Assembly (NCBI GenBank): GCA_021323835.1
Contig: JAJPKI010000079.1
Span: 1 to 14,957 of the forward strand
Direction of reading: 5' to 3'
Source of the DNA: Verrucomicrobiota bacterium
GTDB lineage: Bacteria; Verrucomicrobiota; Verrucomicrobiia; Limisphaerales; UBA11358
DNA length: 14,957 bases
Under the pieces are notes generated by a model, which was not told the origin of the DNA, did no database searches, and saw only the letters and a list, made by a program, of their open reading frames with translations. Below are positions 1 to 7,221 of the stretch, one piece after another (position 1 is the first letter of the stretch; each line of letters starts with the position of its first letter). A program made the position numbers and the translations under genes.

Positions 1-1724
1 CCGGAACGCTTTCGCCAACCATTTCGCAAGGTGAATATTCCAGATTATTCGAGCGCGACGGCTTTGGCGTCGCCTCGGACACGGAATACTTGAGCCGTGG
101 TGCATGGAAAGAATCCGGCGCGCAATTCGGCACGTTCGGAAATTTCAATTATGATTTCGAATCGTTTTATCGCACCGACCCCGGCCAGCGTCCGAACAAT
201 GACATCGAGCAACGGCAACTTTCCATTGCCATCAAAGAACAAATCACGCCGCAAGACACCCTTTTCGGATACGTCCAGCAATACGAAGCGGAAAGCGGCG
301 ACCTCGCGCAATATTATGATCAAAACGTGGCAAGCCCAACTCGCCATGATAAAGAAACTCAAGAGCCGATTGCAGTAATTGGCTGGCATCATGACTGGGC
401 TCCCGGCATGCACACGCTTTTTCTCGCCGCCCGGCTTGATGATACTTTTTCCTTCACCAATTTCACCGAACCATCCTTGCTCATGGGCCGGCCAGATGGC
501 CCCGGTGGCGTTCCCTTTCTTGCTCTTGTAGAACCCATCACGATGAATGAATTTTTTACGAACCGATTGGAAATTTATTCGGCAGAACTGCAACAAATCT
601 GGGAACAGCCTTCGCACGACACCATTCTCGGCGCGCGATTTCAATATGGCCATTTTAATACCGGCGTTTTGCAAAATAATCCATCAGCTAATGTCGTTTC
701 TTTTTTCCCGCCGCCGCCAGACCCGTCATCGCAACAGGACTTCACCTCCCTTTTCCGGCGCATCAGTTTATACGGTTACCATCAATGGCAGATTTTCGAC
801 CCGCTGCAACTGATCGGCGGCGTGACTTACGACCGCATCACGTTCCCTGAAAATTTCCGCACCGCTCCCCTTTCCGGCAATGAAACGACGCGCCAACAAA
901 TTTCCCCCAAAGCCGGATTGATTTGGACGCCCGCGAAAGACACCGCCGTCCGCTTTGCCTACACACGCTCGCTGTCCGGCGCGAGCCTCGACCAAAGTTA
1001 CCAACTCGAACCGTCGCAAGTCGCTGGATTCATCCAATCCTATCGCAGCATCATTCCTGAATCCATCGCGGGCGCGAATTCGGGAGCGCAATTCGAGACC
1101 TACGACCTTTCGCTCGAGCAAAAATTCTCCACCGGCACTTATTTGAGCCTCTCCGGCGAAATTCTGGATTCCACCGTCCATCGCGTCATCGGCGCATTCG
1201 ATTATCTTTCGGATGAACTGCCGTTCCCCACGCCGTCTGGAACGCGTGAACATCTGGACTATCAGGAACAAACGATCCAATTCACCGCCAACCAATTGCT
1301 CGGAAAAGAATGGGCGCTCGGCGCGCGTTACCGCATCAGCAAAGCCGTTTTGCACGACGATTTTCCCGACGTGCCGGACAACCTTCTCTTTGCCAACCTT
1401 TCCATCACGCCGCGGCAACGGACGCAAGGCATTCTCAACCAATTGGACCTCACCGCCATTTACAATCATCCGAGCGGATTTTTTGCCGAAGGCGAAGCGT
1501 TGTGGTTCGGCCAGAGCAACGACGGCTACACGCCGGCGGAACCCGGCGACAACTTCTGGCAATTCAATTTGCTGGCCGGATACCGTTCACCGCGACGCAA
1601 GATGGAAGCGACGATTGGCCTGCTGAACATTGCCGGCCAGGATTACCAACTCAACCCGCTGAACATTTACAACGAACTGCCGCGCACGCGAACCGTTGCC
1701 GCTCGCCTGCAATTTAATTTTTAG
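1..1724 (+). CDS. Outer-membrane beta-barrel protein (TonB-receptor-like), 3' part
   Basis: The reading frame is open from the left edge (first full codon at position 3) to the TAG at 1722-1724, so at least 573 residues are visible and the N-terminus lies outside the window. The sequence is a run of alternating polar/hydrophobic strands rich in Tyr, Phe, Gln and Asn, and it ends in ...ARLQFNF. A C-terminal Phe after an alternating strand is the usual BAM recognition signal of outer-membrane barrels. Phrases such as 'GLIWTPAKDTAVRFAYTRSL' and 'NIAGQDYQLNPLNIYNELPR' resemble barrel strands of TonB-dependent-receptor-like proteins. In Verrucomicrobiota such barrels are often fused to N-terminal TPR or periplasmic domains (family knowledge, not visible here). 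No plug domain or TonB box is visible, so substrate and TonB dependence are unknown. Its stop overlaps the convergent gene at 1721-2212 by 4 bp and no terminator is evident. Confidence 0.75.
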   Translation, partial: GTLSPTISQGEYSRLFERDGFGVASDTEYLSRGAWKESGAQFGTFGNFNYDFESFYRTDPGQRPNNDIEQRQLSIAIKEQITPQDTLFGYVQQYEAESGDLAQYYDQNVASPTRHDKETQEPIAVIGWHHDWAPGMHTLFLAARLDDTFSFTNFTEPSLLMGRPDGPGGVPFLALVEPITMNEFFTNRLEIYSAELQQIWEQPSHDTILGARFQYGHFNTGVLQNNPSANVVSFFPPPPDPSSQQDFTSLFRRISLYGYHQWQIFDPLQLIGGVTYDRITFPENFRTAPLSGNETTRQQISPKAGLIWTPAKDTAVRFAYTRSLSGASLDQSYQLEPSQVAGFIQSYRSIIPESIAGANSGAQFETYDLSLEQKFSTGTYLSLSGEILDSTVHRVIGAFDYLSDELPFPTPSGTREHLDYQEQTIQFTANQLLGKEWALGARYRISKAVLHDDFPDVPDNLLFANLSITPRQRTQGILNQLDLTAIYNHPSGFFAEGEALWFGQSNDGYTPAEPGDNFWQFNLLAGYRSPRRKMEATIGLLNIAGQDYQLNPLNIYNELPRTRTVAARLQFNF

Positions 1725-2212
1725 CGATGTAAAATCATCGAAAAAAGAATTAAAACTCGCAATGTGGCTGTTGCTGCCGCAGCGAAGATGCCAAGCCAAA
1801 GGCTAAACAAATAAGGTTTCTGTATTAAAACTGCGGAGACATCAATTGCATAGCCAGCCAAGCTAGATAAGGCCAATAAAAGGCATAAAAAAATCGCCCA
1901 TGTAAAATAACGAAGCATATGGTCAAATCGTTTATGCTCCTTCAAAATTTTAACAACAAAATTATCGGAAAGTGAGCATAGCAGTGCTTGGCCGGTCGCT
2001 AAAAAACCGACGGCAATGCCGCTTAAATTTATTGTATTTGAAAGCAAATCATTCGCTTCCTTGGGAAGCCAAGTCGTTGCAAAACGATAATGCACAAAGA
2101 ATACAATCAAGCCGATTATAAGCGGGGCAATTTGTTCGGCCAATGCAGTTAATTTTCTGGCTAATTTTGTCACGACTAAAAACGCGGAACTTTGCGCGCG
2201 CATTGTGCCCAT
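1721..2212 (-). CDS. Four-helix integral membrane protein, second gene of a two-gene module
   Basis: A 163-residue protein with four predicted membrane helices at about residues 27-46, 57-80, 98-124 and 133-160. A charged loop (about 81-97, with 'KILKEHKRFDH') lies between helices 2 and 3. No enzymatic motif is visible and I do not recognise the family. Its start (ATG at 2212, or the in-frame ATG at 2203) lies inside the 3' end of the upstream gene at 2176-3036, an overlap of up to 37 bp. This implies translational coupling and joint function. A later in-frame GTG just past the upstream stop is an alternative start. The gene is AT-richer than its neighbours and has rarer codons. The pairing of a cytosolic protein with a small four-helix membrane partner resembles the architecture of defence systems such as Kiwa, but no sequence homology to KwaA is apparent to me. 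Confidence 0.7.
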   Translation of the reverse strand: MGTMRAQSSAFLVVTKLARKLTALAEQIAPLIIGLIVFFVHYRFATTWLPKEANDLLSNTINLSGIAVGFLATGQALLCSLSDNFVVKILKEHKRFDHMLRYFTWAIFLCLLLALSSLAGYAIDVSAVLIQKPYLFSLWLGIFAAAATATLRVLILFSMILHR

Positions 2213-3036
2213 ATTTCAAACAAACAATCAATCCGTCTTCGGTAAAATTCTTCAATCTGCTTTGTGCTTTCAATTTGCAGGGCAAATTTGAATCGAGCTT
2301 CTAGCAAATCTAGGATTTCCACTTTTTCGGCGCCTTCTTCGCGTGCAATTACCTCAAGTGCGTCAAGCTCCATCCCTTCCTCATGCTTGGCCTCCGTCCA
2401 ACGAATTGCATCAAACATGTTTTTCAAATTTAATGAACCTCGCCGACCCCTGCCCAACGAAAACTTAATGTCAACAACTGGACTTTCCATTTCTCTCGCC
2501 GCTTTAATGATTTGAAAAATTGGCCCGTCTTCCCCAACGTCTTGCGCAACTCTTCCAGGTGCCATTTTAATACGCAACATATTTGCTCCTGACAGGCTGC
2601 GTAATTTATTGCCGATGTCCTCTCTCAAAATAGGGTTGAACAATATCGCCTGACTAACGTGAGCCTTTTGTTGAAAATAAAATGATGCACGATTTGCAGA
2701 AACACCCGAACGATTACGTTGATAAAGCAAAATTTTACGATCAGGAATATAAAGAAAAGCATTTGTTACTCCAAGTCCTTCATCGTCGGCTTGGGCAACG
2801 GGCGTTTCTGCTCCATTTGTGCTGGCAACAATTGTTGGCTCATCTTGTCGAATGCGCATCATGTCACCGAATATTGACCCGTCACGATTTCCATCTTTGC
2901 GAAGCCGAATAGTGCCGCCGGTCGTTGGTTCATTTCTCAAAGCACCACTTCGTATTCGCATGGTAGTCCGAAGAATATTCTCAAATGCTATTGGCGATTC
3001 GACGTGGAAAAAATCAACTGCAATTGTTTTTCTCAT
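2176..3036 (-). CDS. DUF6731-like cytosolic protein, first gene of a two-gene module
   Basis: A 286-residue soluble protein starting at ATG 3036; no signal peptide or membrane segment. The N-terminal half begins with a short beta-strand ('KTIAVDFFHVE'), then carries a 'MRIRQDEPTIVAS' segment and the strand-turn 'FLYIPDRKILLYQRNRSGVS' (roughly residues 93-112). This order of motifs, with an acidic stretch before 'Y-P-x-x-x-I-L-x-x-Q-R-N', is what I recall of DUF6731-type proteins, which have no settled function. The C-terminal half is mixed alpha/beta and ends in a charged helix ('TKQIEEFYRRRIDCLFEIW'). The downstream membrane-protein gene overlaps its 3' end, so the two are presumably one transcript. 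Low GC and lack of a clear ribosome-binding site suggest acquired DNA. The family assignment is from memory and moderate at best; a DUF4868/KwaB-like fold is an alternative. Confidence 0.65.
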   Translation of the reverse strand: MRKTIAVDFFHVESPIAFENILRTTMRIRSGALRNEPTTGGTIRLRKDGNRDGSIFGDMMRIRQDEPTIVASTNGAETPVAQADDEGLGVTNAFLYIPDRKILLYQRNRSGVSANRASFYFQQKAHVSQAILFNPILREDIGNKLRSLSGANMLRIKMAPGRVAQDVGEDGPIFQIIKAAREMESPVVDIKFSLGRGRRGSLNLKNMFDAIRWTEAKHEEGMELDALEVIAREEGAEKVEILDLLEARFKFALQIESTKQIEEFYRRRIDCLFEIWAQCARKVPRF

Positions 3037-3100
3037 ATTTTTTAGTTTATTTCTGATTGGTTTAGTTAGATATCCCTGTGGCTAAACTTTGTCGATGTTT

Positions 3101-3820
3101 TTATGGATGTGGTGTCGTGGGCGGCGGTGTCGGCGATGGATTTGAATTTCCGCCGCCACCCGCCGGCGGAAAGGTGTTGAGCCGGAATTGATCGCGCAGC
3201 CCGGCGTTGGCGGGATTAATGGCAGGCCATTGCAGATCGGCGGCGTTCTGGATGGTCAAAAGATTTTCGTAGAGCGTGGCGGCATCGGTGTTCTTCGTCG
3301 TGGTGGAATCTTTCGCGTCGCCCAGTGCGCTTTGTTGCGCGGGCGTGGCGGCGCCAAAAGTTTGCCGCGCGGCGGTGAAGGCGGCGGTCTCGGCATCGGT
3401 CCAGCCTTTGAGCTGGAGCGCGGCAAGGTTCGCGGCCTTTTGAACGGAGGCGATGATGATGTCGGCGCGGGCGAGAACGGAGCCGAGGTCGGCGGGATGG
3501 TTGACGCCCACTTGAAATTCCTGATGCAGTTTCACGGTCTGGCCGGGAAAGGCGAGCCTGGCGGTCTGGCGCGCCTGGTTCATGCAATGGAGCAGTGTAT
3601 CGAGGTTCATGTTTTGGGCGGTGGTGAGGTTGCCGAGTTCACCCTTGACGCTTTTCTGTCCGGCAAGGTCGGCGCTGATTTTGGCGAGCAGCGCGGTGGC
3701 GCCGGTCAGAAAACCGGCGGGCAATCGCCGCGCGATATCAGGATACGCCTTGCTGGCGGTGATGATGATGTTGCCGTTGTAGATGAGCGTGGATATGGGG
3801 AAGTGCGGTATGTGGTTCAT
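3101..3820 (-). CDS. Hypothetical helical protein with Pro/Gly-rich C-terminal tail
   Basis: A 239-residue protein. I chose the ATG at 3820 (MNHIPHFPIS...) over an in-frame TTG at 3871, because the 17 residues added by the TTG are unlike the compact start that follows. Residues about 25-200 are Ala/Leu/Gln-rich and probably form a helical bundle, e.g. 'TGATALLAKISADLAGQK' and 'VQKAANLAALQLKGW'. The last 25 or so residues are a flexible tail, 'PPAGGGGNSNPSPTPPPTTP'. There is no signal peptide, no membrane helix and no catalytic motif. GC is high, as in the housekeeping genes, so it looks native. I do not recognise the family. It stands alone on its strand, with the tandem-repeat tract immediately upstream. 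Confidence 0.7.
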   Translation of the reverse strand: MNHIPHFPISTLIYNGNIIITASKAYPDIARRLPAGFLTGATALLAKISADLAGQKSVKGELGNLTTAQNMNLDTLLHCMNQARQTARLAFPGQTVKLHQEFQVGVNHPADLGSVLARADIIIASVQKAANLAALQLKGWTDAETAAFTAARQTFGAATPAQQSALGDAKDSTTTKNTDAATLYENLLTIQNAADLQWPAINPANAGLRDQFRLNTFPPAGGGGNSNPSPTPPPTTPHP

Positions 3821-3914
3821 TGTTTTTAGATGTTTAAGGGGTTCTTGGGTTGATTGTTGTTTTATGTGCAAATAGCTTTAATATAAACAGTTGAGAACTT
3901 TTTGATTGCGGTTT

Positions 3915-4155
3915 GGATTTCGCGGGAGCTGTCCCCAACTCCACGGGAAGAGCATCGGATTTTGCGGGAACGGTCTCGGATTTCACGGAAACAACGCGGA
4001 CTTCGCGGGAGCAGTCCTGAATTTCGCGGCGAGGCTGACGGATTTTGCAGGAATGGCGGCGGACTTCGCGGGAAGGATTTTGAATTTCCCGCGAGGCGCG
4101 CGGACATCGAGGGGACGATAGAAAACTTTGCGGGAAAACAAATGAATTTCCGCTG
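3915..4155. repeat. Twelve degenerate 20-21-bp tandem repeats
   Basis: Units begin at 3915, 3936, 3957, 3978, 3998, 4019, 4040, 4061, 4082, 4102, 4123 and 4144. Each carries a variant of GGATTTCGCGGGAA followed by 6-7 variable bases. Nine of eleven spacings are exactly 21 bp; two (3978 to 3998, 4082 to 4102) are 20 bp. Several frames stay open across it, including one of 118 codons on the minus strand (3834-4190). However, the 20-bp units shift the peptide reading of the repeat (PAKS-type heptads on one side, SREV-type on the other), so frame is not conserved and I read the tract as non-coding. It fills most of the gene-free stretch 3821-4214, directly upstream of the gene at 3101-3820. I see no other gene in that stretch. 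Confidence 0.85.
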
Positions 4156-4214
4156 TTCACCAACGACGTCGCCTGTCGCTTCCCGTTCATGCCTGTTTGG
4201 TTCGCGAAATTTGT

Positions 4215-4655
4215 TTAGGGGTCAAAGCCGGTCAGGATAATCGGATAATTGGTGGTCGGAACGTTGCTCGGGAAATAAATGGCAAATCGATATTTCTGGC
4301 TTGCCGGTGGATTGGGAATGGTGACATTTGTCAATGCGCAGCCGGAATCAAAATTTTTCCCATTATAGACGATTTTTGTGTCTGTGCGCCCCCCACCGTC
4401 GGCTGCGGTGAAGGTAGTTGTATTGGTGGAAATTGACCAACCCCAGGCCGGAAGCGATTTGGTATAAATGACATAGCCGGCATAAGCACCCGGGCAAGTG
4501 CCTTGCGTGCCGCTGCTTGCCACAGGACCACCAAATACAGTAATCGGCGGGCCAAGTTTGGGATTGCAGGCGGTTTTTTGAGTGCTGCATCCGGCCATGG
4601 TGAGCAGGCCGACAACGGCCGCAAACGTCAGAATTTTTGAGAATTGTGCTTTCAT
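4215..4655 (-). CDS. Small secreted lipoprotein, function unknown
   Basis: A 146-residue protein starting at ATG 4655. It has a positively charged n-region (MKAQFSK), a hydrophobic core and the lipobox MAGC with Cys23, followed by Ser, which predicts signal peptidase II processing and outer-membrane retention. The mature part is short and beta-rich, with three further Cys (in 'KTACNP', 'QGTCPG' and 'DSGCALT') that could form disulphides in the periplasm, and Gly/Thr-rich loops. I do not recognise the domain. It is transcribed divergently from the CHASE2-kinase gene at 4779 with about 120 bp between the starts, so the two could share a regulatory region; I could not identify a convincing promoter there. 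Confidence 0.75.
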   Translation of the reverse strand: MKAQFSKILTFAAVVGLLTMAGCSTQKTACNPKLGPPITVFGGPVASSGTQGTCPGAYAGYVIYTKSLPAWGWSISTNTTTFTAADGGGRTDTKIVYNGKNFDSGCALTNVTIPNPPASQKYRFAIYFPSNVPTTNYPIILTGFDP

Positions 4656-4778
4656 GGATATTTATGGTTTTGCTTCGAATCCCACATCTATACATACGCA
4701 GGCAAAAGATGAATCTTTCAAAAAAGTTAAAGGACGTGCTTGCTTAAACCGGAGAAAAAGAGTTTTTCTTTTTAAGTT

Positions 4779-6743
4779 TTGGCGGTGAGAAATACATTTT
4801 TTAAGGATCGTGAATGGTTGAAACCCGCGTTCATTTCGGCGGTGACGGTTCTTTGCAGTTTGTTGCTTTGGAAAACGCCACCCGGCGAGCCATGGGTGAA
4901 CGCCAGTTACGATTATTTATTTCGCTTCGGCGCTCATTCGGTCACCAACAAGGTCACGGTCATCTTGATGGACAATGAAGCGTTTGACCATTTTCACCAG
5001 ACGCGCGGGCAACCGTGGGATCGCAGCCTCCACGCGCAATTACTGAACAAGCTCGCCGACGATGGCGCGGAATTAGTGGTGATGGATTCTTTTTTTCGGG
5101 CGACGAATAATCCGGTGAATGACAAAGCACTGGCGGACGCAATGGGCCGTCAACGTCGCCTCGTGTTGATGGCGGAACAATCGCAAGTGACGCGTCCTGG
5201 TTTGGCGGGCGCGCAACCAGTATTGCCTGCGGAACTGTTTTTGAGCGCGGCGAAAACAAATTGGGGCGTGGCATGGCTTGATCCGGATTTGGATTCAATC
5301 GTGCGCCGTCATTGGCCGTTTCCATCACCCGGGCCATACCCGAGTTTGTCCGAAACAGCCGCGAGACTGATGGGAGCGCAATTGAATTCCGCGCCGCATG
5401 AGCAGTGGTTGCGCTATTACGGACAGAATGGCGCGTGGACGCGGATGAGTTATCAATTCGCATTGGCGGAACCAAAAAATTATTTTCACGGCCAGATCGT
5501 CTTCATCGGAACGCAATCGCAGACATCGTTGCCGGACGGCGAACCAGATGAATTCAAAACTCCTTACACGCGCTGGACCGGTGAATCCACCGGCGGCGTG
5601 GAAATCATGGTGACGTCCTTTTTGAATTTGATGAACGGCGATTGGTTGCAGCGTCCGGCAGTATGGCTGGAACTTTTTATTTTGACCGTGACGGGAATTT
5701 TGCTCGGTAGAGGATTTTATCGGATGAAATTATTGGCAGCGGGCATTTCCGCTATTGCCGTCGCAGTCGCCATTTTGCTGGCAGCGATTTCGTTGAGCAA
5801 CTTTACTCATTATTGGTTTCCTTGGCTGGTCATCGCGGGCGGGCAAATACCTTGCGCGTTATTGTGCATCGCCGCAATAAAAATTCGGCGACCGCAAACG
5901 GCTGCCGTCGCAACGGAGAAACCGCCGAAAATTCCGGGTTATGAATTAGTCCATCCGCCATTTGGCGAAGGCGCTTATGGAAAAGTCTGGCTGGCGCGAA
6001 ATGCAAAAGGTGAGTGGAAAGCCATCAAGGTGATTTATTTGAAAAAATTTGAAAATCATTTTGGCCCTTATGAGCGCGAATTCAACGGCATCAGCCGATA
6101 CAAGCCGGTTTCTAACAAACATCCTGGACTGCTGCGCGTGGATTTCGTCAGCGAAAAATTGGACGGCTATTTTTATTATGTAATGGAACTCGGCGATTCG
6201 CTTGAGCCCGAGTGGAAAGGCGAACCGCAAAAATATAAGCCACGTGATTTGGCGGGCGAACGCGCCAGGCTGCCGGGAAATCGTTTGCCGATACAGGAAT
6301 GTATTCGCATTGGAATCGCATTGACCGACGCATTGGAATTTTTACATCAAAACGGACTGACCCATCGCGACATCAAGCCGCAGAACGTGATTTACATGAA
6401 TGGCCAGCCGAAATTGGCTGATCTTGGACTCGTCGCAGAAATTCGTCCGCCCGATGAAACACATACATTTGTTGGCACGCCTAATTATATGCCACCATTA
6501 CCGGAACAACCCGGCACGCCGCAGGCGGACATTTATGCTTTAGGCATGTTGCTTTATGTTATCAGCACCGGACGTAATGCGGCATTGTTTCCAGAAATCG
6601 CAACAACACTGATTGATACAGAAAAACCTGCCGATTTTCTTCCGTTGAATGCTGTTATTCTCAAAGCTTGTCAACCGGAACTTTCAAAGCGTTATTTATC
6701 GGCGAAGGAAATGCACCAATCCTTGATAGAATTGCAAAAATAA
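4779..6743 (+). CDS. CHASE2-domain transmembrane Ser/Thr protein kinase
   Basis: A 654-residue receptor kinase. Residues about 15-31 form a first membrane helix. Residues about 32-290 are an extracytoplasmic CHASE2 sensor ('DYLFRFG', 'VTVILMDNEAF', 'LLNKLADDGAELVVMD', 'VFIGTQSQTSLPD'). Three helices follow (296-313, 318-339, 346-366). The kinase domain runs from about 388 to the end: Gly loop GEGAYG starting at 396, ATP-binding Lys417 in AIK, HRDIKPQN with catalytic Asp531 and Asn536, and metal-binding Asp548 in DLG instead of DFG. The activation segment reads GTPNYMPPLPEQPGTPQADIYALG, a variant of the usual APE motif. All core catalytic residues are present, so it should be active. The annotated start is TTG; GTG at 4785 is equally possible and no good Shine-Dalgarno decides. 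It probably couples a periplasmic signal to cytoplasmic phosphorylation; substrates are unknown. Confidence 0.92.
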   Translation: MAVRNTFFKDREWLKPAFISAVTVLCSLLLWKTPPGEPWVNASYDYLFRFGAHSVTNKVTVILMDNEAFDHFHQTRGQPWDRSLHAQLLNKLADDGAELVVMDSFFRATNNPVNDKALADAMGRQRRLVLMAEQSQVTRPGLAGAQPVLPAELFLSAAKTNWGVAWLDPDLDSIVRRHWPFPSPGPYPSLSETAARLMGAQLNSAPHEQWLRYYGQNGAWTRMSYQFALAEPKNYFHGQIVFIGTQSQTSLPDGEPDEFKTPYTRWTGESTGGVEIMVTSFLNLMNGDWLQRPAVWLELFILTVTGILLGRGFYRMKLLAAGISAIAVAVAILLAAISLSNFTHYWFPWLVIAGGQIPCALLCIAAIKIRRPQTAAVATEKPPKIPGYELVHPPFGEGAYGKVWLARNAKGEWKAIKVIYLKKFENHFGPYEREFNGISRYKPVSNKHPGLLRVDFVSEKLDGYFYYVMELGDSLEPEWKGEPQKYKPRDLAGERARLPGNRLPIQECIRIGIALTDALEFLHQNGLTHRDIKPQNVIYMNGQPKLADLGLVAEIRPPDETHTFVGTPNYMPPLPEQPGTPQADIYALGMLLYVISTGRNAALFPEIATTLIDTEKPADFLPLNAVILKACQPELSKRYLSAKEMHQSLIELQK

Positions 6744-6803
6744 AAAAGCCCATCAACGATTACTATTTTTCCGTTCTGAACAAGAAATTTGCTGATAATA
6801 TAT

Positions 6804-7166
6804 TCAATTCCGTATAGTTGGGATACGAACGGTCACGCTCCCATCGTCCCAGCCAATAAATGGGGATTGCCACCGAAGCGTCGTCCCGTGGATTGTGAAG
6901 ATTTTCGGATGGATATTTTTTTGACGCGGTGGCGTTTGGTTTAGTATTATCATAATCTGATAATATTTCTCATTTATCTCTCGAACAACTTTTCGATAGT
7001 CTTCAGAATCTGAAATAGACATAAATCGCTTTGCTTCATCGAGAGCTTCTTCTTGCTTATTCGATTGCCAAAGACAGTGAAAAACACCTAAAGATGCAGC
7101 TTCCAATGTTGAATTATCTTTTGGCTGAAAGATGATGCACTGGAAGAATCCGCCATTGCGGAAGAT
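6804..7166 (-). pseudogene. 5'-truncated TPR-type protein remnant
   Basis: The open stretch is bounded upstream by an in-frame TAA at 7167-7169 and ends at 6804. Its first part looks like a genuine TPR helix pair: 'FQPKDNSTLEAASLGVFHCL', then 'NKQEEALDEAKRFM'. It continues into 'DYRKVVREINEKYYQI', with a less regular C-terminal tail. There is no ATG before the TPR motif; the only conventional start is a TTG at 7106, in the middle of the first helix. The simplest reading is that the 5' part of a larger TPR gene was lost when the integrase-bearing DNA at 7222-8247 arrived or decayed. A short intact gene from the TTG cannot be excluded. Confidence 0.5.
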
Positions 7167-7221
7167 TTAAAGAAATAACATTAAATGTTCCGCATAGAAC
7201 GTTCGACGTGAAACAAAGTAA

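Noticed and set aside
768..1562. 264-residue minus-strand frame inside the beta-barrel gene
   Set aside because: Antisense shadow of a GC-rich coding gene; low complexity Arg/Gly/Val composition and no recognisable motif.
1721..3036. Calling the two-gene module a Kiwa system
   Set aside because: Topology is similar (four-helix membrane protein plus soluble protein), but gene order is reversed and I cannot see sequence similarity to KwaA or KwaB.
3188..3829. 213-residue plus-strand frame opposite the helical protein
   Set aside because: Gly/Val-rich antisense shadow; the minus strand frame has the better amino acid composition and a sensible C-terminal tail.
3915..4155. CRISPR array
   Set aside because: Units are contiguous and degenerate, with only 6-7 variable bases between cores; no constant repeat of 24 bp or more and no unique spacers.
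3834..4190. 118-residue heptad-repeat protein across the tandem repeats
   Set aside because: Two 20-bp units shift the frame of the repeat, so the peptide repeat is not maintained; other frames on both strands are equally open.
6744..7221. Second attachment site (duplicate of the tRNA-Asn 3' end)
   Set aside because: I scanned for the terminal tRNA words (CTCCAGAGG, GACTCGAACC) beyond the integrase and found no copy in the window, so the far end of the element is not identified.
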